Counted from the stretch's first letter, positions 35,321 through 44,420 are shown. The stretch: 64,000 bases of DNA from Anaerolineae bacterium (GCA_003130845.1 QEXW01000061.1:35266-99265), one strand, 5' to 3'. Made by a program: numbers and translations. The notes: generated by a model not told the origin, from the sequence alone.

Positions 35321-35350
35321 ATCTTACAACAGAAGCATGGGCGCTGTCAA
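35321..35350 (-). promoter_or_regulatory. Promoter of lacI / disaccharide operon
   Basis: Minus strand TTGACA (35345-35350), 18 bp, TAAGAT (35321-35326), directly followed by the palindromic operator. Confidence 0.75.
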
Positions 35351-35393
35351 GAGGGAATTTTGTTATGCAGGGGAAAATGTGGTGGATGGCTGC

Positions 35394-36500
35394 TTAGGCG
35401 TGAATTGAGCGCAGGGTGAATGTAAATGTGCTCCCTTGCCCTTCACCGGCCGATTGGGCCCAAATGCGCCCACCGTGTGCTTCGACCAAGGCGCGTGCAA
35501 TCGTCAGCCCAATGCCAGAGCCGCCGCCCGCGCTGCGTGACCGCGATTTGTCCACCCGATAGAAGCGGTCGAAAATGCGCGCTATGCTTTCGGCGGGAAT
35601 ACCAATACCAGTATCCTGTACGGCAATTTGCACTTCGTGGCCGCTTGGTGTGGCCGTGACGGTCACTTTGCCTCCTGAGGGGGTATATGCCAGAGCGTTG
35701 TTGAGCAAGTTGGTCAAAATTTGTATTACGCGGTCTTCGTCAGCCAATACGAGCGGCAGGTTGGCCGGCAGATTGAACTGCAGTGACACCCCTTTTTTTT
35801 CGTAGGCCGGAGCGAGGCGTTTGGCTGTGGTTTGAACAAGTGCCGCGAGAGACTGCGGGTGAAGTTCCAGCGAAAAGGCGCCTGATTCTACTTGACTCAA
35901 TTCTTGTAGGTCATCTACGAGGCGTGTCAAGCGCCTGGTTTCATGGTGAATTTGCTGGAGCGTTTCCGTGTCGGCTGGCAAAACGCCATCTATCATTCCT
36001 TCAGTGTATCCTTGAATGGCGGTGAGAGGGGTGCGCAATTCGTGACTCACATCTCCAATCAAGCGGCGGCGCATGGCTTCGGTGTTTTCGAGTTGTTCGG
36101 CCATTTGGTTAAAGCGGTGCGCCAGTTGGGCGAGTTCATCCTGGCCTTGGATGTGTACACGCTCGTCATAATGCCCTTCCGCAATGCGTTTTGTCGCAGC
36201 GGCCATCTTTTCTAGGGGGGAAACGATGCGTTGGCTGAACAGAATGCTGACTGCCAAAGCGGCTAACAAGGCTGCCCCGATGGCGTAGCCTAGTGCTTCG
36301 AGCAACCCGGCGCGAAAATTGGCTAGACCCGACCCACCTGGCCCCATGCCATGCCCGGGCCCCATACCCGGCATATCCGCCATCATGTGCCGTGAATAGG
36401 CTGTTGGGGCGCTTAATTGCACGGCGGCGAGTAACACGACTACGCCTACAAGGAGGACCAGCAGGTAGGAAAGCAAAAGTTTGGCTTGGATAGATTTCAC
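35394..36500 (-). CDS. Sensor histidine kinase (BaeS-like) with Met/His-rich extracytoplasmic loop
   Basis: 368 residues: TM1 (~8-29), a short exported loop, TM2 (~66-88), HAMP (~88-140), dimerisation helix with phospho-acceptor H153 in VSHELRTPLT, and the ATPase domain with LTNLLNNALAYTP, DTGIGIP and SGIGLTIA. The exported loop is only ~36 residues and contains H38, M39, M40, M43, M46, H50 and M52 among Gly/Pro, a composition known from copper/silver sites. Its start overlaps the response regulator stop by 4 nt. It stops 43 bp before the lacI -35 box. The ligand is inferred and not established. Confidence 0.93.
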   Translation of the reverse strand: MKSIQAKLLLSYLLVLLVGVVVLLAAVQLSAPTAYSRHMMADMPGMGPGHGMGPGGSGLANFRAGLLEALGYAIGAALLAALAVSILFSQRIVSPLEKMAAATKRIAEGHYDERVHIQGQDELAQLAHRFNQMAEQLENTEAMRRRLIGDVSHELRTPLTAIQGYTEGMIDGVLPADTETLQQIHHETRRLTRLVDDLQELSQVESGAFSLELHPQSLAALVQTTAKRLAPAYEKKGVSLQFNLPANLPLVLADEDRVIQILTNLLNNALAYTPSGGKVTVTATPSGHEVQIAVQDTGIGIPAESIARIFDRFYRVDKSRSRSAGGGSGIGLTIARALVEAHGGRIWAQSAGEGQGSTFTFTLRSIHA

Positions 36501-37171
36501 AGCACTTCGTCCTCAAAGCGGTAACCGACGCCGCGCACGGTGGCAATCAGCGATTCATCGCCTAGTTTTTGTCGAATGTGACCGAGGTGCACATCTACCA
36601 CGCGCATTTCGCCGTAGTAGTTGCTACCCCATACATGCTCTATCAGCTGTTCGCGGGTCAGGACACGTCCATGATGTTCGGCCAAGGTTTTGAGTAAATC
36701 GAACTCGATGGCAGTGAGTTCAACGGGTATCGAATTCACTGTGACGGTGCGTGCTGCTGGGTCAATCCGCACATGTTTGAACGCTAAGATTTCGTTACTC
36801 CCCGCACCGGATTTGAGACGGCGCAAAGCGGCTTTGATGCGCGCGACAAGCTCGCGTGGGCTGAACGGTTTGGTCACATAATCATCGGCGCCCACCGAAA
36901 GGCCCACGATTTTGTCTGTTTCTTCGGTGCGCGCTGTGAGTAGAATGACGTAAACATCTGACTCGCGGCGCAAGCGACTGAGCAACTCCAGGCCGTCTAT
37001 GCCTGGCAGCATAATGTCTAGGACCACCAAGTCCGGTTTGTAAGCGCGGGCGGCCTTAAGACCAGCGATACCATCAGCGGCGGTGTACACCTCGTATCCT
37101 TCAGGTTGCAGGTACGCGCTGACCAGTTTTACGATGGATGGCTCGTCATCTATAATCAAAATTTTTGCCAT
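36497..37171 (-). CDS. OmpR/PhoB-family response regulator
   Basis: 224 residues from the ATG at 37171. Receiver domain with acidic pocket D8/D9, phospho-acceptor D52 (VVLDIMLPG), the switch Thr and K102-region KPF, and a C-terminal winged helix (VELTAIEFDLLKTLAEHHGRVLTREQLIEHVWG ... RVVDVHLGHIRQKL) typical of the OmpR group. It is phosphorylated by the overlapping kinase gene product and acts as a DNA-binding regulator. A longer upstream start is possible in frame but lacks support. Confidence 0.95.
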   Translation of the reverse strand: MAKILIIDDEPSIVKLVSAYLQPEGYEVYTAADGIAGLKAARAYKPDLVVLDIMLPGIDGLELLSRLRRESDVYVILLTARTEETDKIVGLSVGADDYVTKPFSPRELVARIKAALRRLKSGAGSNEILAFKHVRIDPAARTVTVNSIPVELTAIEFDLLKTLAEHHGRVLTREQLIEHVWGSNYYGEMRVVDVHLGHIRQKLGDESLIATVRGVGYRFEDEVL

Positions 37172-37266
37172 AGGCGCCAATTTGTGTAGAAAGGGTATTT
37201 CTTTATAAACAGGATTGTAAAACGGCAACCCAAACTGCGCATGAAGTTTATGTAAAGATTGGTTAA

Positions 37267-37311
37267 ATATCAAGAGGCAACGGTCGTTGTACAGCCCCGA
37301 GGGCTTGATAT
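37267..37311. other. Structured inverted repeat upstream of the two-component operon
   Basis: ATATCAAG (37267-37274) pairs with CTTGATAT (37304-37311); inside are AACG/CGTT and AGCCC/GGGCT minor stems. It lies between the response regulator promoter region and the minus-strand terminator. Function unknown; it could be an RNA structure or a regulator site. Confidence 0.4.
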
Positions 37312-37344
37312 GAAAACCTGCCGTTGGATTTGCCCAACGGCAGG
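37311..37344 (-). terminator. Minus-strand Rho-independent terminator downstream of the 81-bp repeats
   Basis: 11-bp perfect stem CCTGCCGTTGG / CCAACGGCAGG with a 6-nt loop, then TTTT on the minus strand. No recognised gene on that strand ends here; the only candidate transcript comes from the repeat region at 37347-37727. Confidence 0.65.
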
Positions 37345-37402
37345 GAAAGGCACTTTCGGCAGTGTGGCAATCGTGACCAGGTTTGTATAACTACGCTCTG
37401 GT

Positions 37403-37622
37403 TTTAGACCCATCACTTTGCGTCACCGGGTTTCCCCGGTTTTGCTTTTCGGCAGCCGGGCGGTCTTGGTTGTTTTGACAACTTTAGACCCGCTGGCTTT
37501 GCGTCGCCGGGTTTCCCCGGCTTTGCTCTTTTCGGCAGCCTGACCATCCTGGGGATGACTCCCGTTAGATTCATTGGCTTTGCGCCGCCAGGTTTCCCTG
37601 ACTTTGCCCTTTTTCGTGTGCA
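37403..37622. repeat. Three imperfect tandem repeats of 81-bp period, each with a hairpin
   Basis: Anchors CTTTGCG occur at 37416, 37497 and 37578, exactly 81 bp apart, followed by (A/G)CC(G/A)GGTTTCCC(C/T)G and TTTTCGGCAGCC-like ends. Each copy folds into a 6-bp stem with loop TTTC: GCCGGG/CCCGGC in the middle copy, ACCGGG/CCCGGT in the first and a slightly mismatched GCCAGG/CCTGAC in the third. The stem changes G-C to A-T on both sides, a compensatory pattern. The minus strand can be read as a basic 27-residue repeat. Confidence 0.75.
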
Positions 37623-37656
37623 ATTGTATTGTGGCACGTTGTGGGTTGATTTTCAA
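37423..37656 (-). CDS. Possible small basic repeat protein (doubtful)
   Basis: A 77-codon frame from a TTG reads two full 27-residue repeats (K-x-K-x-x-E-T-x-R-R-K-A) and part of a third, then TGA. It is very rich in Lys/Arg and low in hydrophobics. A second overlapping minus-strand frame also stays open, so neither is clearly favoured; no ribosome-binding site precedes the TTG. The downstream minus-strand terminator supports transcription but not translation. It may equally be an RNA element. Confidence 0.2.
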   Translation of the reverse strand: MKINPQRATIQLHTKKGKVRETWRRKANESNGSHPQDGQAAEKSKAGETRRRKASGSKVVKTTKTARLPKSKTGETR

Positions 37657-37727
37657 GGCGGGAGAAGGAATTTTAAGAGCGCTTTAAGATGATTGTAAGG
37701 TGGGTGGCTGAAGATGTGTAATTTGAC

Positions 37728-38978
37728 ATGCAGATTCAACGTTTAAATTTAAATTTGAGCGTTAATATCAAATTTGTGGAAACAAAGCAGCACAAACGTT
37801 CAGTCTGTTTCGTTTTACCAGGTCTTAGTCGGTTGAATTTGGGCGTTCAACCTTGGCGCTATGTTGTTGAAACGGCGGCACAGTTATACCGCCTTGGTCA
37901 TCGCGTGACCATTCTCTCGGAAAGTAAACCCCATGCTCTGACGGGATACAATGGCGTGCCGGTGCGTTCGCTGCGTTCGGTGCAGCAGCCATTTTGGAGG
38001 CGGAATGCAGAACTGCACAAGACGATTGAGGTGCTGAAGCCGGATGTGTTGGTGTGGACGCTCAGTCTGACCGATTTTTTGTTTCAGGATTATCGCGCCG
38101 GGGGCCATCAAGTACAAATCGGTTTGTTGCCCTATCCACTTTATGCTCCACGTGATTTGCTTCGGTTGGGGGTAAAACGATGGCTGACGCATTGGTCATT
38201 TTTGCATACGCATGTGCTGGGTGCGCTGGCTCCACGCTGGTTTTTGCGCCTCCGCGCCGGTCAATTGGGATTGCACGGTTACGTCACACAGACTGAAATT
38301 ACCCGTTGGGCCTTGTATGGTGTGGTGCAACCTTGTCCTGTGCGAGTCATTCGCCCAGGGGTGGATGCGGCATGGTTGGACACGAATGCCCATGTGAACG
38401 GAGTGCGCGCTCGTCTGGGATTGAAACACGAAGATTTCGTCGTGTTATATTTTGATTCGCCGGCCCCTTTGCGGGGTTTGCCGGTTTTGATGGACGCGCT
38501 GGAACGTATTCATCGGCAGGTACCTCATCTCAAATTGGTGGCATTCAACCGAAGGTACCTGGATGAAGCCCATCCGACCAGCGAATCCTTGGAAACTTTG
38601 GTGCGCCAAAAAGACCTAACCGAGGTGGTCCGTTTTGTGGATGGTATCCTTGAGCCGGAGATGCTTGCCGAAATTGCGCGCGCCAGTGACTTAACCGCTC
38701 TTCCGTATGAACTTTTGCCGGTGGATGCGCCACTCACTGTGCTAGAAGCCTTGGCGCTGCGCAAACCGGTGCTTACTTCGCGCTTGGGGGCTTTGCCTGA
38801 GCTGGCCTGCCTGGGGCGGGTTTATTTGGCCGAGCCAGGTGACCCCGATTCGGTGGCGCAGGCTTTACTTACCGCTTGGCATCAGGAACGGTCTGCTGAT
38901 GTTGTCTCTCCTTCCGGCGTAGTGCGCGGTTGGGAGGCAGTTGGCGCCGAGTGGTCCGCTTTTCTTCAGTCTTTGTAG
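37728..38978 (+). CDS. Glycosyltransferase family 4 (GT-B fold)
   Basis: 416 residues. N-terminal Rossmann half starts VCFVLPGLSRLNLGVQPWRYVVETAAQLYRLGH; the C-terminal half has a nucleotide-binding region ending YELLPVDAPLTVLEALALRKPVLTS with the EAL/E-x7-E-type site of GT4 enzymes (here ..PLTVLEALALRKPVL). It probably transfers a sugar from an NDP donor to an unknown acceptor. Mostly soluble; there are no membrane helices. It stands alone, with the repeat region upstream and a 172-bp gap before the exporter operon. Confidence 0.8.
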   Translation: MQIQRLNLNLSVNIKFVETKQHKRSVCFVLPGLSRLNLGVQPWRYVVETAAQLYRLGHRVTILSESKPHALTGYNGVPVRSLRSVQQPFWRRNAELHKTIEVLKPDVLVWTLSLTDFLFQDYRAGGHQVQIGLLPYPLYAPRDLLRLGVKRWLTHWSFLHTHVLGALAPRWFLRLRAGQLGLHGYVTQTEITRWALYGVVQPCPVRVIRPGVDAAWLDTNAHVNGVRARLGLKHEDFVVLYFDSPAPLRGLPVLMDALERIHRQVPHLKLVAFNRRYLDEAHPTSESLETLVRQKDLTEVVRFVDGILEPEMLAEIARASDLTALPYELLPVDAPLTVLEALALRKPVLTSRLGALPELACLGRVYLAEPGDPDSVAQALLTAWHQERSADVVSPSGVVRGWEAVGAEWSAFLQSL

Positions 38979-39150
38979 ACTACTCCATAGGTTTCACTGT
39001 CCGGCCAGCCGTCTGAGCAATGGTTTGCCGGTTTATTGGTTTTTTTATGCTTGACTCTTGCTTGTCGGTCACGACCACAAAGGGTGGATTGCCAGGGGGA
39101 TTGGTATGAAATGGGTGTACAATCAAAATATCAATATCAGGAGTATCCCT

Positions 39151-40380
39151 ATGCAGCTATATTTTCGTCTGGCATGGCGTAATGTGTGGCGTCAGCGGCG
39201 GCGCACATTGATTATTGCCCTGGCGATGGGTATCATCATGTCGCTGCTGATTTTGTATGATGGGCTGATTGGCGGCTTTGAGCAAGCGATTTATGGTAAT
39301 GCCATTCAGCTCTTGGGTGGTAATATTCAGATTCATGCCCCTGGCTACAACCAAAAAGTAGGCCGCAAACCTTTACTCTCGCTGGCTGCTCCAGATGTGT
39401 TAGTGCGTGTCGCTGAAGAGCATCCAGATGTCGTGGCGGTTTCAAAGCGAATTGTCACGAGCGGGATTGTCACTAACCGCGAGGGCGCGTTTGCCGTTTC
39501 AATAGTCGGCGTCGAACCGGAAAGAGAAGCGCGCTTTAGCCCGGTGGCGCAAAATATCACGCGCGGGCGCTACCTGGGCCCAGAAGCCGAGGATTACATT
39601 GTCATTGGGCAAGGGTTGGCAACCGCAATGGGCATTGACGTTGGTGACCGCATCACGATGGTGGGGCGGGCAACCCATGAGCAAACCCGGCAGCGGGCGA
39701 TGACGGTCATTGGCATTTACGATGTAGGCGTTCCAAGCGTAGAAAAGGGGACCGTTTATCTCTCTCTGGCCGAAGCGCAAACCCTGTTTGGGCTGGATGC
39801 GCAGGTGACGGAAGTGGTCATCTCGCTCCGACAAATTGGTCAAGAACCGGGCGTTGTACGATATATTCAAAGCCGCGTGCCAGGGTATGAGGTAGATACC
39901 TGGGTTAATTCTTTTCCTGAACTCAAGCAGACAATGGACATGAAAACCGGCGTGATGGGTGTGTTTGGTGTCATCATGCTGTGTGTCGCGGCGATTGGTA
40001 TTCTGAATTCACAAATGATGGCCGTGTTTGAGCGCACGCGCGAAATTGGCATTTTGGGCGCGCTCGGCATGAAACCAGGTGGCATTATGCTGCTGTTCTT
40101 GTTGGAAGGAACCTTGATTGGTGTGATGGGCGCGATTATCGGCGCGCTGCTTGGCACACTTGTCAATGGCTTGATGGCCTATTACGGCATTGATTACAGC
40201 AGTTTTGCCGACCTGACGGAATATACCGCCTTAATCAGCGGGCGTATTTATTCTCACATGGTCCCGCACAAAATCGTACAGCATGGGCTAACAGTGTTGA
40301 TTATCGCGACTCTGGCAGCTTTCTTGCCGGCCCGCGATGCTTCTCATCGTGAACCGGCCACAGCGCTTCATCACGTCTAG
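39151..40380 (+). CDS. FtsX/MacB-type ABC transporter permease 1
   Basis: 409 residues from the ATG at 39151, with AGGAG eight nt upstream. Architecture: TM1 (~18-38), a large exported beta-rich domain (~40-270), then three membrane helices around the FtsX motif [19 protein letters not shown] (~290-310). A TACAAT box (39118-39123) may be the -10 element. It forms one half of a heterodimeric permease with the next gene. LolCE and MacB share this fold and act in lipoprotein or toxin/antibiotic export; the substrate here is unknown. Confidence 0.88.
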   Translation: MQLYFRLAWRNVWRQRRRTLIIALAMGIIMSLLILYDGLIGGFEQAIYGNAIQLLGGNIQIHAPGYNQKVGRKPLLSLAAPDVLVRVAEEHPDVVAVSKRIVTSGIVTNREGAFAVSIVGVEPEREARFSPVAQNITRGRYLGPEAEDYIVIGQGLATAMGIDVGDRITMVGRATHEQTRQRAMTVIGIYDVGVPSVEKGTVYLSLAEAQTLFGLDAQVTEVVISLRQIGQEPGVVRYIQSRVPGYEVDTWVNSFPELKQTMDMKTGVMGVFGVIMLCVAAIGILNSQMMAVFERTREIGILGALGMKPGGIMLLFLLEGTLIGVMGAIIGALLGTLVNGLMAYYGIDYSSFADLTEYTALISGRIYSHMVPHKIVQHGLTVLIIATLAAFLPARDASHREPATALHHV

Positions 40381-40390
40381 GAGACTTGCC

Positions 40391-41608
40391 ATGTGGACCT
40401 ATCTCAAAATGGCCTATCGTAACCTTTTGCGCCATCGCCGCCGTTCGGCGCTTTCGGCTTTGGCGCTGGCCATTGCGCTGGCTTTGCTTGTCTTTATGGC
40501 TGCTTTTTTCAAAGGCGAAATGCGTAGTTCGCTGGAAGATACGTTGCGCCTGAGCAGCGGACATCTTCAGGTGCGTGATGTGGATTACGACCCCGATAAG
40601 GCCAGCGTTGCTTGGAGCTATTTGATTGATAAGCCCTTTGACGTGGCCCAAAAAATCGCTTCTCTGCCCCCCGTCAGGGTGGCTACCCCGCGCTTGTTTG
40701 CCAGTGGCATCGTTTCTGTTGGCCAAGACTCGCGCGGAGTGCAAATTATCGGCATTGACCCGGCTTCCGAAGCCAATGCGCCCTATCGTCAGGGTCTGGT
40801 ATCAGGTGATTTTCTGACAGCAGACGACCGCAATGGAATTCTCATCGGTTACCCTTTGGCGCAGTCGCTGGGTTTGCAGGTGGGAAGCTCTCTCAACCTC
40901 CTGGTGAATACGGCGGAAGGGCAGGTGGATGAACAGCCCTTTGTGGTCAGGGGAATTTTCTCGACTGGCTCTAGCAATTACGATAAAGGGATTGTTCTTT
41001 TACCAATTGCCAAAGCGCAGACTTTTTCCGGCGCCGGCGACCGTGCCAGCATCATCTTCATCCTGCTTCATGACCGCGAACAAGCCCAAGCCGCGGCTGC
41101 GGCAATCACCGGTGCATCGTACAAGGTGCTAACCTGGCAAGAAATGAACGAATTGCTGGTGTTGGTCAACGATTTTTCTAACGCGTACATCACGTTTCTC
41201 AATCTGATTATTCTGGGCGTTACCGTGACTGTAATCGTTAACACCATGCTTATGGCGGTCTTTGAGCGTACCCGCGAAATTGGCATTCTATCTGCTCTCG
41301 GGATGAAAAGCCGGCAGATTATTACCCTCTTCCTTTCTGAAGCAGCCTTGCTGGCCTTGGGTGGCGTAGTTGTTGGCCTGCTTGTTGGCTCGGCACTTTC
41401 GGCCTATTTTGGCAGCGTAGGCATTTATTTTGGCGACTTGGGCGTGAGTGGCATGATTTTTGGCGACCGTATTTACCCCTATTTGATGCTGGAAGATGTC
41501 CTTCGTTTGACCATCACAGCCTTCGTCATCACCTTGCTGGCTTGCTACTACCCGGCGCAGATTGCTGCTCGCATGGAGCCGGTGGAAGCCTTGCGGGCGG
41601 AAAAATAA
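40391..41608 (+). CDS. FtsX/MacB-type ABC transporter permease 2
   Basis: 405 residues from the ATG at 40391 with AGGAG eight nt upstream. Same topology as the previous gene: TM1, exported MacB-like domain, three C-terminal helices, and [19 protein letters not shown] in the equivalent position. The two permeases are diverged paralogues (about the same length and identical motif), so the transporter is heterodimeric like LolC/LolE, not homodimeric like MacB. Confidence 0.88.
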   Translation: MWTYLKMAYRNLLRHRRRSALSALALAIALALLVFMAAFFKGEMRSSLEDTLRLSSGHLQVRDVDYDPDKASVAWSYLIDKPFDVAQKIASLPPVRVATPRLFASGIVSVGQDSRGVQIIGIDPASEANAPYRQGLVSGDFLTADDRNGILIGYPLAQSLGLQVGSSLNLLVNTAEGQVDEQPFVVRGIFSTGSSNYDKGIVLLPIAKAQTFSGAGDRASIIFILLHDREQAQAAAAAITGASYKVLTWQEMNELLVLVNDFSNAYITFLNLIILGVTVTVIVNTMLMAVFERTREIGILSALGMKSRQIITLFLSEAALLALGGVVVGLLVGSALSAYFGSVGIYFGDLGVSGMIFGDRIYPYLMLEDVLRLTITAFVITLLACYYPAQIAARMEPVEALRAEK

Positions 41609-41622
41609 TCAAGGAGATAAAC

Positions 41623-42315
41623 ATGGAAGTCGCAAAAGTCGAAAATGTCAGCCGCGTGTATAAAGTGGGTGAAGTGGAAACGTATGCCCTGCGCGATGTC
41701 AGCCTTACTATCCAGAGCGGAGAATTTACTGCTTTGGTCGGTCCTTCGGGGTCCGGCAAAACCACCCTGCTTCAATTGTTTGGCTGTTTAGACCAACCCA
41801 CAACGGGGCGGGTTTTCATCAATGGACAGGATGTTAGCCGGCTCAATCGAAATCAGCGCGCCGATTTGCGCAAAGGCCAGATTGGTTTTATCTTTCAATT
41901 TTTTGCTTTGATTCCGACTCTAACAGCGTATGAGAATATTGAAATGCCACTTTTGCTGAATGGCATGAGCGCTCGTCAACGTCATGAGCGGGTGATGGAA
42001 TTACTAAAAGCGGTAGATTTGCTGGACCGCAAAGACAACCGCCCCGACCAGATGAGTGGCGGCCAGCAGCAGCGGGTTGCCATTGCCCGCGCATTAGCGC
42101 CCAACCCGACTCTCATCCTGGCCGATGAGCCTACTGCCAACCTGGATACCACAAACGGCGAACAAGTTATGGAACTCATGACGCGCCTGAACCAAGAAAC
42201 CGGAGTGACTTTTGTCTTTGCCACTCACGACCCGCGAGTTATCAAGTACGCGCGGCGAGTCATCACCCTGCGAGATGGTTCGATTGTCGAAAATGGAGCC
42301 GGTCCAGCCAGATAG
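41623..42315 (+). CDS. ABC transporter ATP-binding protein, LolD/MacB type
   Basis: 230 residues from the ATG at 41623 behind a good AAGGAG. Walker [11 protein letters not shown]-loop in [17 protein letters not shown], signature [15 protein letters not shown], Walker [13 protein letters not shown] and the switch His in THD. The MacB/LolD group is marked by the short, single domain and the L-T-A-Y-E-N Q-loop. It powers the two FtsX-type permeases; it lies 14 bp after the second. Confidence 0.94.
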   Translation: MEVAKVENVSRVYKVGEVETYALRDVSLTIQSGEFTALVGPSGSGKTTLLQLFGCLDQPTTGRVFINGQDVSRLNRNQRADLRKGQIGFIFQFFALIPTLTAYENIEMPLLLNGMSARQRHERVMELLKAVDLLDRKDNRPDQMSGGQQQRVAIARALAPNPTLILADEPTANLDTTNGEQVMELMTRLNQETGVTFVFATHDPRVIKYARRVITLRDGSIVENGAGPAR

Positions 42316-42379
42316 ATAGTTTTAGAGAGCGTTTCAGACGAGAATGAGCATAAAAGATAACATAGGAGTACACAAACGA

Positions 42380-43555
42380 ATGACTGCGAAATGGTTTCTA
42401 ACATTAACTCTGATGACGCTTCTCTTGATTGGATGCACCTCCACAGGCGGCACGCCACAAGCATTGCCGACCGTAGCCTTAGGAGATGAAAATCTTGCTC
42501 CCACTGATTCACCGGCCAATCGGGGGGTGACAGCCTCTGGCGTTGTTGTTCCGGCACAGGAGGCAAAAATGGCCTTTGCCCTGGGCGGCATTGTACAGAC
42601 GGTCAATGTCAGCGTGGGGGATGCTGTGCGCAAAGGTGACTTATTGGTAGAACTGGATAATACCGCGATTAAGCTGGAATTAGCGCAGGCCGAGCGCACG
42701 TTGCGTGAGATGACTTCGCAAGCGGCGATTGCAGCCGCCTTGCAGTCGCTCGCCAATGCACGCAAAGAATTGGAAGATGCACAGAAAAAGGCAGAAAGCT
42801 TGAAGTATGCACGCGCTTCCGATGTCGTGATTGAAAACACGCAAGCCGAAATTGACCTGGCTCGCCAAGCGTTGGCGCGCGCTTCAGATGCCTACCGACA
42901 GGTACAATCTTTGCCCGATGGTGACCCCAAGAAAGCCGCGGCGCTCTTGGCAATGACTAATGCACAATTGCGCCTCAATTCGCTGATTGCCCGCTACAAC
43001 TACCTGACCGGCACACCGACCGACCTGGATGCTGCACTGATCCAAGCGCGCTTAGAGACCGCCCAAGCAGCCTATCAGGAGGCACAATGGTATCTTTCGG
43101 CACTCAAGGGTGAAGAACTTCCTGCTGAAGCAACCGGTGCCAAATTGGCGGCTTTGCAATCGGCGCGTGATGCCATTGCTGCCATTCAAGAACGATTGGA
43201 TGCCACCCGATTGATTGCCCCGATGGATGGTGTGATAACGCGCTTGGGGGTTACGGTCGGAGAATATGCTGTTCCTGGTCAGCCGCTGGTCTTTATTACC
43301 GATGTGGAACATCTACAAGTGGAGACCACCGACTTAAGTGAACGCGATGTGGTGAAAGTAGAAGTCGGACAGCGCGTTTCGGTGTTTATTGAAGCCCTCA
43401 ACCAGACCCTGACCGGCGAGGTGATTTTGATTTCACCGGTTTCTTCCACCTTGGGGGGAGATGTAGTCTACAAAACAACGATTGCGCTTGACCGCCCGTT
43501 CCCCAACGGATTGCGTGCCGGTATGTCGGCCGATGTGACCTTTGGGGACGAGTGA
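42380..43555 (+). CDS. MacA-like membrane-fusion adaptor lipoprotein
   Basis: 391 residues from the ATG at 42380, with GGAG about 12 nt upstream; the ATG at 42344 is less likely. Lipoprotein signal MTAKWFLTLTLMTLLLIGC with lipobox LIGC. Then an HlyD-type layout: barrel-sandwich lipoyl half (ASGVVVPAQEAKMAF ... GDLLVELDNT), a long alpha-hairpin (~100-240), returning lipoyl half (RLIAPMDGVITRLGVTVGEYAVPGQPL) and a beta-barrel end. It is the fourth gene of the exporter and should link the permeases to an outside step. Lipid anchoring in a lineage usually considered monoderm is noteworthy. Confidence 0.9.
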   Translation: MTAKWFLTLTLMTLLLIGCTSTGGTPQALPTVALGDENLAPTDSPANRGVTASGVVVPAQEAKMAFALGGIVQTVNVSVGDAVRKGDLLVELDNTAIKLELAQAERTLREMTSQAAIAAALQSLANARKELEDAQKKAESLKYARASDVVIENTQAEIDLARQALARASDAYRQVQSLPDGDPKKAAALLAMTNAQLRLNSLIARYNYLTGTPTDLDAALIQARLETAQAAYQEAQWYLSALKGEELPAEATGAKLAALQSARDAIAAIQERLDATRLIAPMDGVITRLGVTVGEYAVPGQPLVFITDVEHLQVETTDLSERDVVKVEVGQRVSVFIEALNQTLTGEVILISPVSSTLGGDVVYKTTIALDRPFPNGLRAGMSADVTFGDE

Positions 43556-43688
43556 CGCTCAATGAGTTGGCGGCTGAGAGATTTGACTGAAAAAATAATG
43601 ACATCCTTCCTTGCATAGCATTGAGAATTTGTATATGCTGTGAAAAAAGTTCGAACCATACGCAGTCCATTCTGCTCAGGTGGGTCTG

Positions 43689-44378
43689 ATGGCTTCCAAA
43701 GATGCTCTTGAACAAGCCTATCTCTGGCTCAAGGCAGGGTATCCTGACCGTGCACGTCCGCTGCTGACGCAAATTCTGCAACAAAACCCTCAGCAGGCCG
43801 AAGCATGGATTGGGCTTTCCTTTTGCGTTGAGAGCCTGCAAGAGCGTAAGGAGTGTTTACAGCATGCGCTGCACGCTGCTCCTCAGCATCCCTATGCACG
43901 CGCCGCACTAGCCCGGCTCGAGACCCCTAGCAAGCCGTTATCCTCTCTGCCGACAAAGCAACAACCGGAGGGGATGTGGATGGTGTATTTGTCTCTGGCG
44001 CTGATGGTATTGTGCTTGGGGACCGTCGCCGGGTTTGTGTTTGTTAACGAAAAACCTGCTTCAGCGCCCCTCGAAATGCCTACACTGCAAGCAGGAGAAT
44101 ATCTGTTCCTGGATTTTTACGCCGATTGGTGTAGTCCATGTCAAACAATGGTTCCTGTGGTCGAAGCCCTGGAAAAAGAATGCCATGGAAGTAGAGTACA
44201 CATTGTGAAAGTGGATGTAGATTTGAAATCTACCAATCATCTGCAACGAGAGTTTAACGTGAATTCTATTCCCCGTTATGTATTAGTGGATTCTACTGGC
44301 GCGGTTCAGTATGATTGGGTTGGCTCTGGGCCGGCCTCCAGGTTTAACCCCGTGCTAGCGTTATGCCGACAAAAATAA
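43689..44378 (+). CDS. TPR-like / transmembrane / thioredoxin fusion protein
   Basis: 229 residues from the ATG at 43689. Residues ~5-75 form two TPR-like helix pairs in the cytoplasm (ALEQAYLWLKAGYPDRARPLL; AEAWIGLSFCVESLQERKECLQHAL). One membrane helix (97-119) leads to an exported thioredoxin-fold domain with the active site W-C148-S-P-C151 and the cis-Pro in NSIPRYVLVD. A redox role outside the cell (disulfide reduction or cytochrome c maturation) is likely. Such TPR/TRX one-chain proteins are uncommon. It has its own short upstream region and no partner gene adjacent. Confidence 0.8.
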   Translation: MASKDALEQAYLWLKAGYPDRARPLLTQILQQNPQQAEAWIGLSFCVESLQERKECLQHALHAAPQHPYARAALARLETPSKPLSSLPTKQQPEGMWMVYLSLALMVLCLGTVAGFVFVNEKPASAPLEMPTLQAGEYLFLDFYADWCSPCQTMVPVVEALEKECHGSRVHIVKVDVDLKSTNHLQREFNVNSIPRYVLVDSTGAVQYDWVGSGPASRFNPVLALCRQK

Positions 44379-44420
44379 AACAGACTTCACGAATGCAAAA
44401 ATTCTAGTCACCCTACACTT

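Noticed and set aside
37403..37622. CRISPR array at the 81-bp repeats
   Set aside because: Units are imperfect, only three, the spacing sequence is also partly repeated, and no cas gene is near.
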